Assembly: GCA_019636495.1 (NCBI GenBank)
Contig: JAHBXL010000012.1
Location: forward strand, 1-64,000
Direction: 5' to 3'
Source: Phycisphaeraceae bacterium
GTDB taxonomy: Bacteria > Planctomycetota > Phycisphaerae > Phycisphaerales > UBA1924
Length of the DNA: 64,000 nucleotides
Below the pieces are notes generated by a model. The model saw nothing but the letters and a program-made list of their open reading frames with translations. It made no database searches and was not told where the DNA came from. A program made the translations under genes and the position numbers. Shown piece by piece: positions 31,366-40,014 of the stretch (position 1 is the first letter of the stretch; each line of letters opens with the position of its first letter).

Positions 31366-32253
31366 ATGGGCAAGACCCGCGAGATCAAGAAGCGCATCAA
31401 GGCGGTCGGCAACATCCGCCGCATCACCAACACGATGCGGATGATTGCCACGAGCAAGTTCGCTCGGGCGCAGCAGCGTGCCACGGCCTCCAAGCCATAC
31501 ACCGAGGGCGTGTTCGAGTTGGTCCGCAAGATCGGCGAGGCCGGGGGCTCGGGCGGGGGAGCATCGCACCCGCTGCTGGGCGGCGCGCCCGGCAAGCCGG
31601 GCTCGGTGGCCCGGGAACTGACGCTGGTCATCACCTCCGACCGCGGTCTGTGCGGCCCGTACAACAGTTCGGTGCTGCGCACCGCGATGGCGCATTTCCG
31701 CGCGAGCCCCGTGGCCAAGTCGGGGCAGATCGAAGTCGTCGGCCGCAAGGGCGCGGGCTTCTTCAAGTTCGCCGAGGTGCCCATCGCCGCGATGCACAGT
31801 TTTGGCGACAAGGCCGAGTATGCGCAGATCGAGCGTCTGGCGCAGTCCTACATGGACCGCTTCATCGCAGGCGAGATCAGCAAGGTCACGATCATCTTCA
31901 TGAAGTTCCTCTCCGCGGGCCGTCAGAGGCCCGAGGTCATGCAGTTGCTCCCGTTGAGCGCGCCCGAGTCGAAGTCGGGCGAGAAGAAGGCGGGCGTCGA
32001 GTACGAGTTCAGCCCTCCGGCCGAGCAGTTGCTCGCGACGCTGCTGCCCGCGGCGGTCAAGGCGACGCTCTTCCAGGCGTTCAGCGATGCGATTGTCAGC
32101 GAGCACGTCGCGCGAATGGTCGCGATGAAGTCCGCCACCGACAACGCCGGCAAGATGGGCAAGCGCTTCACGCGGCAATACAACCGCGCCCGCCAGGCTC
32201 AGATCACCACTGAACTCACCGAGATCATCTCGGGCGCGGCCGCGCTGGAGTGA
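31366..32253 (+). CDS. atpG: ATP synthase gamma subunit
   Basis: The rotating central stalk of F1Fo ATP synthase, 295 residues. The N-terminal coil KTREIKKRIKAVGNIRRITN and the C-terminal coil KSATDNAGKMGKRFTRQYN are typical, as is ITSDRGLCGPYN. A Gly-rich loop (GGSGGGASHPLL) replaces part of the first connecting segment. No other atp gene is adjacent: upstream is the TPR peptidase and downstream an unrelated membrane protein, although in most bacteria atpG lies in atpIBEFHAGDC. The start is the ATG at 31366; the open frame before it lacks similarity. Confidence 0.94.
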   Translation: MGKTREIKKRIKAVGNIRRITNTMRMIATSKFARAQQRATASKPYTEGVFELVRKIGEAGGSGGGASHPLLGGAPGKPGSVARELTLVITSDRGLCGPYNSSVLRTAMAHFRASPVAKSGQIEVVGRKGAGFFKFAEVPIAAMHSFGDKAEYAQIERLAQSYMDRFIAGEISKVTIIFMKFLSAGRQRPEVMQLLPLSAPESKSGEKKAGVEYEFSPPAEQLLATLLPAAVKATLFQAFSDAIVSEHVARMVAMKSATDNAGKMGKRFTRQYNRARQAQITTELTEIISGAAALE

Positions 32254-32383
32254 GCGGTCGCAGGTAAGGAACTGTGGGCATTTAGCACATCCGTGCAGCA
32301 ACCGCTAGGGGACCAGTTCCTAATTGACCGCAATCCGTTTGTAGTCAATGGGAGTAACGCGTAGGTCCGAGGAGTGTTGGGGA

Positions 32384-33022
32384 CTAGTTAGACTTTTCTT
32401 TAGGTGATGGAGTCCACACTTCGGGCTGCCGAGCAATCTCCTTAGCGAGCGCACGTCGCACAGCATCCGTTGAGGCCATTCCGAAACCGCGGAAGTGACT
32501 AGCGGCGAGGTCGCTCAACGTCCTTTGTAGTGACTCGGGGACCGCAGCAAACTGCGCCTCTGTAACTAACAGTCCATAGGCAATTCCGGCAGCATGGCGC
32601 ACTTGGACTGCGGGATCATCCCAATCGTCGTTGTTGAGATCGTCATCTAGCTCTTCCTCGTCCCACACGTCCTCGTCGTCAAACGGATCATCATCTTCAT
32701 CGTCTTCTGCTTCGTCATTATTGAGAACGTGAGGAGAGCTATTGTTAGTCTCAGTTATGACGTTAGTTCGCGTCGACTTTCGAAACATTGCTTGAACTAA
32801 CTGAGCGACGCCTGCAACGACGAAGAAGATGATCATGACTCCGCCGAAGCCGAGTAGTAGAGCCGCGGGGCCCTTGAACACCCAGTGCCACTCTGATCGG
32901 AAGAGCACCCACCACGCCCCAACGAACGGCAGAATTCCAAATGACAGTTCGAGAATGACCATCGAAACATACACGCACAGCAACAGAAGACTGCCGAAGG
33001 CGGCTTTGATGTGATCTATCAC
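32384..33022 (-). CDS. Membrane protein with acidic linker, unknown function
   Basis: A 212-residue protein from a GTG at 33022 preceded by GAGGA with 7 nt spacing. Two hydrophobic segments (about 9-42 and 52-78) are followed by a basic patch (FRKSTRTN) and a strongly acidic stretch of some 40 residues (EAEDDEDDDPFDDEDVWD and onwards), then a helical C-terminal domain. Base composition is close to 50% G+C with many A/T-ending codons, unlike the neighbours. That suggests recent acquisition, but no mobility gene is adjacent. I recognise no family. Confidence 0.7.
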   Translation of the reverse strand: MIDHIKAAFGSLLLLCVYVSMVILELSFGILPFVGAWWVLFRSEWHWVFKGPAALLLGFGGVMIIFFVVAGVAQLVQAMFRKSTRTNVITETNNSSPHVLNNDEAEDDEDDDPFDDEDVWDEEELDDDLNNDDWDDPAVQVRHAAGIAYGLLVTEAQFAAVPESLQRTLSDLAASHFRGFGMASTDAVRRALAKEIARQPEVWTPSPKEKSN

Positions 33023-33419
33023 TGTGGTTCCTCGCTCTGCTGCTCAACAGGATGTTCCCGGGCCCGGCGTCCATGGGGTAGATGCCCCCAGCGTAGTGCA
33101 ACCTCCCTACCTTCGCAAGACGAACAACTGACAAACTCCCTCGGCGCTTCCGGTCCCCCGCCGGTGCCGAGCTTGCGCGGACTGTGGGTGGGAGCGACGA
33201 TGTACGCCGACGGACGGAGACTGGGTGACGGCTCGCTGGTCTCGCGCCGTGATCCACTCTGCGCGGGTGAAGCTTAGACTTGAGTTGCAGCCTACTGAGC
33301 TAACGGATTCCCGGTGATCGCGATCTACTGCCCACGTAGAGCCGTCCTGCCTACTCGCCTCCCTGTAGACACTCCCGCCCCGTCGGCCATGTGATAGAGT
33401 CCCACACAAGGAGACTCCC
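33023..33419. other. Gap of nearly 400 nt without a gene
   Basis: It continues the moderately A/T-richer composition of the membrane protein gene, then returns to G/C near 33300. No coding frame has supporting features. It presumably holds both divergent promoters; I cannot name the boxes. Confidence 0.4.
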
Positions 33420-34211
33420 ATGCTCCCACTGCGCGCTGCCGCGTTTGCACTCGCCGGAACCGCCGTCTTTGCCGCCGCGGCGGGCACGGCCGGGCCGCCC
33501 GCACACTCCGCCTCAACACCACCGGTGCCCACCTCGGCACCCGCACATCCCACTTCCGACATCCCCCATCCGACATCCCCCGGTCCTGTCCTCCGCGGCG
33601 TCATCACCGATGAACTGGGCAAGCCGCTCAAGGGTGTGAAGGTCCAGCTCTATAGCGGCTTTGCGACACGCTGGGAGGGCCAGTCGGCCATCACCGGCGA
33701 CGATGGCGCGTACGTGTTCGACCCGCTCGAAACCGGCGCGATGACCAAGCCCGAGAATCGCGATGGCTGGGATTTCTCCGTGGGCGTGCGCATCGAGCAC
33801 GACACCCATGTGCACAGGGAAGGCGAGTCGTGGTTCGACATGACCGTGCCGAACGTGGATCGGCACGTGACCTCGCGCGACTTCGTCATGATGCCCGGCG
33901 GGGTGCTCGATGGCGAGATCAAGATCGAGCACGGCTTCGCCTGGACCGGACTCGATCTGCGCTTCATGCCGACCAGCGGCAAGGGCACCCACTGGTACGC
34001 GACCACGGACCGCAAGGGCCGCTTTGCCACCAAGGCCATGGTGCGCGGCGAGTACAGCGTGCAGTGGAACTCGCCGCAGGCAGACTACCCCGAGCTTGCG
34101 CACGTGAAGATCGAGCCGGGCCAGCGCACGATGGTGAAAGTGAGCGCGAAGATCAAAGTCGAGGCTACCGCAACCAGCGAGCACGGCCCCCTCGTCCAGC
34201 CCGTGGAGTGA
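33420..34211 (+). CDS. Secreted protein with carboxypeptidase-regulatory-like beta domain
   Basis: Encodes 263 residues; AAGGAG lies 6 nt before the ATG. A signal peptide ends VFAAAAG. A low-complexity Pro/Ser/Thr linker follows (residues about 28-55), whose DNA is a 7-nt repeat array (33545-33582). The domain at about 57-115 (VLRGVITDELGKPLKGVKVQLY, DDGAYVFDPLE) is a CarboxypepD_reg-type beta sandwich; a second similar unit follows (GGVLDGEIKIEHG, TTDRKGRFATKAMVRGEY). No catalytic residues are seen. Likely a periplasmic or surface binding protein. Confidence 0.8.
   Translation: MLPLRAAAFALAGTAVFAAAAGTAGPPAHSASTPPVPTSAPAHPTSDIPHPTSPGPVLRGVITDELGKPLKGVKVQLYSGFATRWEGQSAITGDDGAYVFDPLETGAMTKPENRDGWDFSVGVRIEHDTHVHREGESWFDMTVPNVDRHVTSRDFVMMPGGVLDGEIKIEHGFAWTGLDLRFMPTSGKGTHWYATTDRKGRFATKAMVRGEYSVQWNSPQADYPELAHVKIEPGQRTMVKVSAKIKVEATATSEHGPLVQPVE
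33545..33582. repeat. 7-nt tandem repeat array inside a coding region
   Basis: Units related to CCGACAT and CCCACTT repeat with a period of about 7 nt, giving the translated linker HPTSDIPHPTSP. The same unit recurs at 34228-34280 and 35206-35227. Confidence 0.6.
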
Positions 34212-34227
34212 TGCGCAGAGTCAATTT

Positions 34228-34280
34228 AACACCCGAAGTCGGCCAATCACAATCTCAGCGACTTCCGACTTCCGACTTCT
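34228..34280. repeat. Inverted-arm 7-nt repeat element
   Basis: A left arm GAAGTCGG and a right arm of three GACTTCC-type units (34258-34280) face each other across about 20 nt, in the gap between convergent genes. Confidence 0.6.
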
Positions 34281-34283
34281 GCC

Positions 34284-35180
34284 TCACGGAAACACCTTGT
34301 CCGGGTTCGCATACACCGTCGGTCGGCCGTAGCTGTTCTCCTCGCGCACCACATCGGCCTTGTTGCTGCCGCCCAGCGACCGCGGGAACTCCAGCGTTGT
34401 CAGCGGCATCACGTGTCCATCCCCGAACGCCGCGTTCGATGAGCCGCCCGCCTTGCCCGGGTGCCGATAGCCGATGCGGCTGTTCGCCTGGCCCCGGTGG
34501 TTGTCGCGCTGCCGGCCGGCGTACAGGCCATCGGCCAGCGCAATGAGCGTGTGCGGCCGCGTGACGGCGTTCAAATACGTGGTGCGGATGTTCACGCCGT
34601 TGGATCCCGGTCCATAGCCGACAGAGCCGGTATAGAAGAGATTGGGCGTGACGTTCGCGGCGGCACCGATCGGATTGTCCGCATTGATCCAATACGCCAC
34701 GCGGATGATCTTCTCGAATCCTCGATCGGGGATCGTCTGCGCCACGTTCGATGATCCGGTTCGTTCAAACGGCCAATCGAGCCAGCCCTTGGGGTTGTCG
34801 GGGTCGGTGCCGGTCTGTCCGCTCTCCACGCCCGCGACGTCCCTGGTCTCCGGGCAGTAGAAGACGCTGCCCTTGGTCTGCTCCGATGCGGGCACATAGC
34901 CGTCCCGATCCATGATCGGGCCCCACCCATCGAGCGGCACACCAGCGCCCGTCACGCCCTCCATGTTGTAAGAGGGAATCACCGCCTCCCTGTGGTCGCC
35001 GTTGTACGCCGTGAGCGCGGTGCCCATCTGCCGCAGGTTCGACATGCACTGCGTCGATCGCGCCGACCGCCGCGCCATGCCGATGGCCGGCAGAACCAGC
35101 GACACCAGCAGCGCGACAATCGCGATCACCACCAGCAGCTCGATGAGCGTGAACGCGTTTGATCGGCCGCGAGTGTTCAT
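34284..35180 (-). CDS. Type II secretion/pilin-like (H-X9-DG type) prepilin
   Basis: Encodes 298 residues from the ATG at 35180, with GGAG 7 nt upstream. The leader [20 protein letters not shown] is a class III prepilin signal with Ala, not Gly, before the Phe, as is common in planctomycetes. A single N-terminal helix (about 10-35) is followed by a globular part with the motif [18 protein letters not shown] (about 250-272), the H-x9-DG feature of the DUF1559-like family. These proteins are abundant in planctomycetes; their cleavage and assembly partners are not in this window. Function: probably pseudopilin-like surface protein. Confidence 0.88.
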   Translation of the reverse strand: MNTRGRSNAFTLIELLVVIAIVALLVSLVLPAIGMARRSARSTQCMSNLRQMGTALTAYNGDHREAVIPSYNMEGVTGAGVPLDGWGPIMDRDGYVPASEQTKGSVFYCPETRDVAGVESGQTGTDPDNPKGWLDWPFERTGSSNVAQTIPDRGFEKIIRVAYWINADNPIGAAANVTPNLFYTGSVGYGPGSNGVNIRTTYLNAVTRPHTLIALADGLYAGRQRDNHRGQANSRIGYRHPGKAGGSSNAAFGDGHVMPLTTLEFPRSLGGSNKADVVREENSYGRPTVYANPDKVFP

Positions 35181-35205
35181 AGCAGGCTCCACCCCTACAG
35201 AAAAA

Positions 35206-35227
35206 TGACATCCGACATCCGAAATCA
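35206..35227. repeat. Short GACATCC tandem repeat
   Basis: Three units of 7 nt (GACATCC, GACATCC, GAAATCA) lie in the 44-nt gap between two minus-strand genes. Confidence 0.5.
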
Positions 35228-36403
35228 CCCCGCCGTCTCACTGTACCGGTACTCCACGCCTCGCGCCGCATGCTCCGCCAGCACGTGCTCAACGATCTTC
35301 GCGTTTGAGCCCAGCAGTTCGGGCACGATCACGCCCGGCTTCGAAAGTTCGCCGCGCGCCAGCATCCGCGCGATGATGGTGCATGGGAACGCGGTCGTCC
35401 TCGCCATGCTCGTGCAGCGCGTCTCCCGATCAAACCTGTCGAACAGGTCCCACTGCATCCGCACGGGCTTGCCGTTCTTCGTCCCCTCGCCGATGACCCG
35501 CATCACCGTGAGGTCCTCTTCCCCCGGCCCATACGTCCACATCGGGAAGAGCAGTTTCGCCATCAGGTCGCGCGGGCGAATGCGCGCCAGCCCGCCCTCC
35601 GCGGTCGCGATCTCCACCGGCTCCTCGTTGAAAAGCCCCGTCTCGCGCAGCACCCGCATGAGCTCGATGTGCCCGGGATACCGCAGCGTCTTTTCCTTCA
35701 TCATTGGCACGCGGCCGAGGTGCGTCGCCGCGAGGCTGCGCAAGCCGTCGGTGTTGAAGGCCTCCAGCGTGCCGACGCCGTCGAACTCCATCAACTCCGG
35801 CTCGCTGAGCGCGGGCCGAACCACGACCTTCCCGTGTTCGACCAGCCGCGTCGGCCGCGTGTACTCCTCGACCACGTCCGACGGGCTGAACGCCGCCTTG
35901 TACTGATACGGCCAGCGGCGCTCGACCGGCAGTCCGCCGACATAGATTTCGATCCGTTCGCACACCGACAACGCGGCCGCGGCACGCCCCGCCAGCAGGT
36001 GGCTCATTCCGGGCGCCACACCCATGTCCACCACCGCCGTCACGCCGCGCTCGCGGGCCAGCGTGTCGAGTTCGAGAGCGTCTTCGCCCATGAACGAGAT
36101 GTCGGCGTAGGCCTTGCCGGTTTCGATGACCGTTCGCAGGGCATCGAATGCGATTCGCGAGGCCAGCGCGCCGAGCACCACGTTGTACGGCGCGATCAGC
36201 CGCCGGATCGTCGCGGCGTCCGAAAGGTCGGCGATCTCGCCGCGGACAGCGATTCCCGCCTCGCGGCAGCGATCGACGACGCGTTGAATTGCGTCCGCGC
36301 GCGAGTCGGCGATGGTGATCTCGAACTCGCCCTTGACGCGGCCAAGGTCCAGAGCCATGACCGATCCGACCATGCCGGCGCCGAGAATGATGGCGGTGTG
36401 CAT
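35225..36403 (-). CDS. Saccharopine dehydrogenase family protein
   Basis: A 392-residue NAD(P)-dependent oxidoreductase. The N-terminal Rossmann fold has [17 protein letters not shown] (3-19); the middle has [19 protein letters not shown] and [12 protein letters not shown], typical of the lysine-6-dehydrogenase / saccharopine reductase branch (Sacchrp_dh_NADP); the C-terminal domain carries [24 protein letters not shown]. Such enzymes act on lysine, saccharopine or carboxynorspermidine; the sequence alone does not choose. The prepilin gene starts 45 nt downstream in the same direction. Confidence 0.88.
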   Translation of the reverse strand: MHTAIILGAGMVGSVMALDLGRVKGEFEITIADSRADAIQRVVDRCREAGIAVRGEIADLSDAATIRRLIAPYNVVLGALASRIAFDALRTVIETGKAYADISFMGEDALELDTLARERGVTAVVDMGVAPGMSHLLAGRAAAALSVCERIEIYVGGLPVERRWPYQYKAAFSPSDVVEEYTRPTRLVEHGKVVVRPALSEPELMEFDGVGTLEAFNTDGLRSLAATHLGRVPMMKEKTLRYPGHIELMRVLRETGLFNEEPVEIATAEGGLARIRPRDLMAKLLFPMWTYGPGEEDLTVMRVIGEGTKNGKPVRMQWDLFDRFDRETRCTSMARTTAFPCTIIARMLARGELSKPGVIVPELLGSNAKIVEHVLAEHAARGVEYRYSETAG

Positions 36404-36476
36404 GGCCGGAGCGTATCACGGCGCGGGTGTGCGCGATGGACCGGCCGGCGGCGCCGCGGCCGTTGCGTTCGGGCGA

Positions 36477-37913
36477 TTACGGGCAACCGGCGAACCACGC
36501 GGCCAGGAACGCGAAGATGTCCGAGACATCGACGGTCGAGTTCTGGTCGAAGTCGGCTCCGCAGATGTTGACCGTCAGCGCCGCCCCGTTGGAAGTGGTC
36601 GAGCCGCACACGTTGGTGATCACGCAGTCGTACGTGCCCGCATCGGTCCAGTTGGGCTCCGAGCCCGGCTTGGCGACGGGGTTGATGGTGAGCGAGGCCG
36701 CGTTGCTGAAGCCGAACCGCGGCGACCAGAGCGGGAGGTTGACGCCGTTGCGCCGCCACTGATAGGTGGGAGCGCCCACGAACGACGCGGCGACCGTAAA
36801 CGTGACGGTCTGCCCGTTGTAAACGGTCTGGCTCACCGGCTGCGTGGTGACCGAGGGCGTGGTGCACATGCAGGTGCTCGTGGTGTTCCACGGCCCGGTC
36901 AGGACCGGCGAGTACTGGGCGAACCCGAGCCCGGTCTGGTCGAAGCCGTCGATGATGCCGGCATCGATCGCGCTGGTGCTGGTCGTGCCCCACCAGTTGT
37001 TGCCCACGTTCAGGCTGACCGACCCCTGGATCTGCAGGTTCGCCACGTTGTTGGAGTGAATGTCGTTGCACTCGACCGGCACCTGGATGCTCATCAACAC
37101 GCCGACGTTGTTGCCCGTGATCGTGCAGCGGCGGACGACCGGCGCCCGCACGATCCCGTTGTTGTTGTTCGTGATGCTGCACCGCAGCACCTCCACCTGG
37201 TAGCCGTTGCCCGGCGTCGAGATGGCCGTGTCGTTGGCCTGGAAGATGCAGTCCTGGATCGTCATCCGTTCGACATTGAAGATCGCGTTGGTGTTGCTGT
37301 AGAACGAGCAGTCGCTCACGAACTTGTCCGCGCTGTCGATCGCGTAGATGTTGCCCACGAAGATGCTGTCGTCGATGGTCACCCACTGCGATTGCGTGCC
37401 GCCCGAGTAGCCCTGCACGCCGTAGATGTTGTTCGAGAACGTGCAGTTCTCGATCACCACCGGCGGCCCGGCGTTCGGCACCCCGCAGCACATCAGTTGC
37501 ACCGCGAAGTTCAGGTCCATCAGGTCCGCCTGCTTGATCGACGCCGTCGCGCCCGTCGGGACCGACACGCGGACGCCGTTGCCCTTGTTCGTCGAATCGA
37601 ACGACTTGAAGGTGATCACGCCCGCGAACCCGCCCTCGGCCACCAGGCGGCCATCCTGCACCACCAGCGTGGTGCCGGGGTTGAACTCGACCGTCACGCC
37701 CGGGTCGATCGTCAGAATGGCCCCGCTCAGCACGTGCACATCGCACGTCAGTTTGTACGGCGAGCCCGCCAGGTCCCACGTGGTGTTGGCGTTGATTGGC
37801 CCGCACACCAGTGTCGCGCCCGGCGCGGCCGAGGCCAGCAGGCCCGCGAACGCCGCGGCGAGCACAACCAACACGCGACGACCCGGACCGAACGCCTCAA
37901 CGAATGCACGCAT
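36477..37913 (-). CDS. Secreted beta-helix / Ig protein with single dockerin-like half
   Basis: Encodes 478 residues from the ATG at 37913, with AAGGAG 7 nt upstream. A signal peptide ends ASAAPGA. Residues about 55-320 are a right-handed beta-helix rich in N-x-I and G-N-N turns (DDSIFVGNIYAIDS, RRCTITGNNVGVL); an Ig-like domain follows (about 345-440; VTTQPVSQTVYNGQTVTFTV, YQWRRNG, AGTYDCVITNVCG). The last 27 residues are one dockerin-type half, ADFDQNSTVDVSDIFAFLAA, ending WFAGCP, instead of the usual pair. The Ig-plus-tail arrangement is the same as in the 1111-residue protein at 9.9-13.2 kb. Confidence 0.88.
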   Translation of the reverse strand: MRAFVEAFGPGRRVLVVLAAAFAGLLASAAPGATLVCGPINANTTWDLAGSPYKLTCDVHVLSGAILTIDPGVTVEFNPGTTLVVQDGRLVAEGGFAGVITFKSFDSTNKGNGVRVSVPTGATASIKQADLMDLNFAVQLMCCGVPNAGPPVVIENCTFSNNIYGVQGYSGGTQSQWVTIDDSIFVGNIYAIDSADKFVSDCSFYSNTNAIFNVERMTIQDCIFQANDTAISTPGNGYQVEVLRCSITNNNNGIVRAPVVRRCTITGNNVGVLMSIQVPVECNDIHSNNVANLQIQGSVSLNVGNNWWGTTSTSAIDAGIIDGFDQTGLGFAQYSPVLTGPWNTTSTCMCTTPSVTTQPVSQTVYNGQTVTFTVAASFVGAPTYQWRRNGVNLPLWSPRFGFSNAASLTINPVAKPGSEPNWTDAGTYDCVITNVCGSTTSNGAALTVNICGADFDQNSTVDVSDIFAFLAAWFAGCP

Positions 37914-38115
37914 GACAGTGCTCCTTGTGTTTCCAGCACAGACTTTCCCACACGCCCCGAGATCTTGCAAGTGATCGAGCAAAACGTCGCAAGATTCGGG
38001 ATTCGTGAGGGTTGAAGAACCCCCAGAGGGAATCCCCTGGAGTGATCGGCGCGGCGTTCATGGAAAAATGGGATGAGCAAGGGTGCAACAGCGGAGGCCG
38101 ACTGCGCCGCGGGCT

Positions 38116-38943
38116 CTACCGCTTGACCCGCGTCCACTTCACCGTCAGCCACGTCGCCAGGGCAATCGTCGCCGCGCGCAGCAGGTTCTCGATGAGCCCG
38201 CCCCCGCCCGCCCCGCCCTTGGCCGCGGCGAGCATCCAGCCCAGGTTCATCCCCGCGTGCAGGATCATCGGCACCCACAGCGTGCGCCACCGCACCAGCA
38301 GCCACGCGAACCACAACCCGCCCGCAATGGTCATGAGCAGAGTCGGCCAGCCCGCCGCGATGCCCTCCATCGTCCATTTGATGTGCATCGCGCCGAACAG
38401 CGCGGCCGCGAATGACGCGTTGATCCAGAACGGCCTCCCCATCCAGCCCAGTGCCGCCGCGGCGACGCCGACAAGCAACCCGCGGAAGAACAGTTCCTCC
38501 ATGACGGCGGCTTTCAGAACGCCATCGAACAAACCGGGCACGACGGTCGCCATCGGCGCGGGCAGGTTGCCGCTGCGCAGGCCGAGCACGAGGCCGCCGA
38601 TGATCATGGGGCCCAGGGCGATGAGCGCCACCAACACACCGCCGCGCTCGCCGCTGCGGAGCCCGAGCAGCGCAAGCGGCGAGCGCGCAAGGTCGGAGCG
38701 CGCGGCGCGATGCTCCACACTGCTCCGCGCAATCAGTCTGTGAACGATGACCGCCCCGAGGAACGCCGCGAGCATGAATGCCGCGAAGGAGTCGAGATTG
38801 CGCAACCAGCCCGGCACGCCCTGCCCATCGAGCCAGGTGTGCAGCGACTTGTATGCGGGCCACTGCCCGCGGAAGCGGGCAAAGCCGACGCTCGCAAGGG
38901 CGAGAAGCCAGATGATGGCAAGTGAAAGGGACCTCTGCGGCAT
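38116..38943 (-). CDS. CPBP family intramembrane glutamic protease
   Basis: A membrane protein of 275 residues from the ATG at 38943, with GAGG 7 nt upstream. Seven or so hydrophobic segments. The catalytic motifs of the CPBP/Abi (type II CAAX peptidase-like) family are present: EELFFRGLL (149-157), GAMHIKW (His, about 187) and ILHAGMN (His and Asn, about 240). Bacterial members act in prenyl-protein processing, bacteriocin immunity or membrane protein turnover; which applies here is unknown. Confidence 0.9.
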   Translation of the reverse strand: MPQRSLSLAIIWLLALASVGFARFRGQWPAYKSLHTWLDGQGVPGWLRNLDSFAAFMLAAFLGAVIVHRLIARSSVEHRAARSDLARSPLALLGLRSGERGGVLVALIALGPMIIGGLVLGLRSGNLPAPMATVVPGLFDGVLKAAVMEELFFRGLLVGVAAAALGWMGRPFWINASFAAALFGAMHIKWTMEGIAAGWPTLLMTIAGGLWFAWLLVRWRTLWVPMILHAGMNLGWMLAAAKGGAGGGGLIENLLRAATIALATWLTVKWTRVKR

Positions 38944-39063
38944 TGCAAGACCTCGCGAACTTCGGCTACGGATGACAAACCTCCGTCGAGCCCGGCCCGG
39001 GTGCACCCAGTTCAACGGTGCGCCGGAACTCCGGCCGCTTCTTCATCGGTCGGGTATCGTCTT

Positions 39064-39873
39064 TCAGCCGCGAGCGATCGTCTCGCCGTCGTCGATCTCC
39101 AGATCATCGAGTGGGAGTGCAGATCCTGAGTTCTCCCAGTCGCGCATTTCGCGGCGGAGTTTCTCCATCTCCTGCTCGCGGTGCGCGGCGTACACATCGG
39201 GCGTCATCTTGATTTCCTGCATCACCCGGTCGCGCTTGCCGCAGCACATCTCATCGACCCGCCCCGTGTCGAACGCCGCTTCGATCATCGGCGCGGCCTC
39301 GGAGACATTCAACTGCACCAGCATGGAGATCGCGCTGCCCGTGATCCCCGGCTCTCCGTATCGCGCGTACTTCAGGGCTTCGAGCAGGCGCTTCACGACA
39401 CGAGGCCGGCACTCGGGGTACGCCTTGGCGAGATCCTCAAGGTTGTTCCAGAGGTAGATGCGGACACCGAAGTCCTCACGCTGGTCCATGGCAATCGCCG
39501 CGGAGGGCTCGATGATCTCCGGCCCCATCTTCAGCAGCAGGTTCGGCATGTCCTCCATCCAGAGGTCGTCATCGATTCTGCACAGCCAGCGCATCTGGTT
39601 CACGAGGGGCTTGAACGCCGCCGCGCCGATGATCCCGACCAGCGCCCGCGCCGCGTGCACCGGCCCGAAACACTCGGGCTCCTCTGCCACCCAGAGTTCA
39701 CGATCGGTCATGAGCCGAAGGAGTTCCGGCACCGAGGACTCCGCGATGTCCATCGCGGCGTAATCGAGAAATGGCGCGTGGCGCCAGGCGGAAACCGCGC
39801 CGCCCGGGGGGCCGAGTGTCAGTAACCTGGCGATGGATGGGGGGTAGGGCAGAGCGGGTGTGCGCTTGGCCAT
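39064..39873 (-). CDS. HEAT-like helical protein, unknown function
   Basis: A 269-residue soluble protein from the ATG at 39873. It is made of paired helices resembling HEAT repeats (SVPELLRLMTDRELW, AARALVGIIGAAAFKPLVNQM, CRPRVVKRLLEALKYARYG, NVSEAAPMIEAAFDTGRVDEM), with a charged C-terminus. A protein of this build usually serves as an interaction scaffold. I do not recognise a named family with confidence. It is divergent from the Na/Pi transporter gene. Confidence 0.7.
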   Translation of the reverse strand: MAKRTPALPYPPSIARLLTLGPPGGAVSAWRHAPFLDYAAMDIAESSVPELLRLMTDRELWVAEEPECFGPVHAARALVGIIGAAAFKPLVNQMRWLCRIDDDLWMEDMPNLLLKMGPEIIEPSAAIAMDQREDFGVRIYLWNNLEDLAKAYPECRPRVVKRLLEALKYARYGEPGITGSAISMLVQLNVSEAAPMIEAAFDTGRVDEMCCGKRDRVMQEIKMTPDVYAAHREQEMEKLRREMRDWENSGSALPLDDLEIDDGETIARG

Positions 39874-40014
39874 GGGAACAGCATAGCCGCGGGCAGAGTC
39901 GGCCCGGCATGGTGCCACACGGCCCGGGGCCGCGGCATGCCGACCCGGGTCGCGGATGCGAGCCCGGAGTTCGGGAGGCGCAGGGAGATGGGGCTGGCGG
40001 ACTAACCTATCTCC

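Noticed and set aside
37962-37995. ATCTTGC-N20-GCAAGAT inverted pair upstream of the beta-helix/Ig gene
   Set aside because: Seven-bp arms separated by about 20 nt are weak evidence for an operator, and no other copy was seen.
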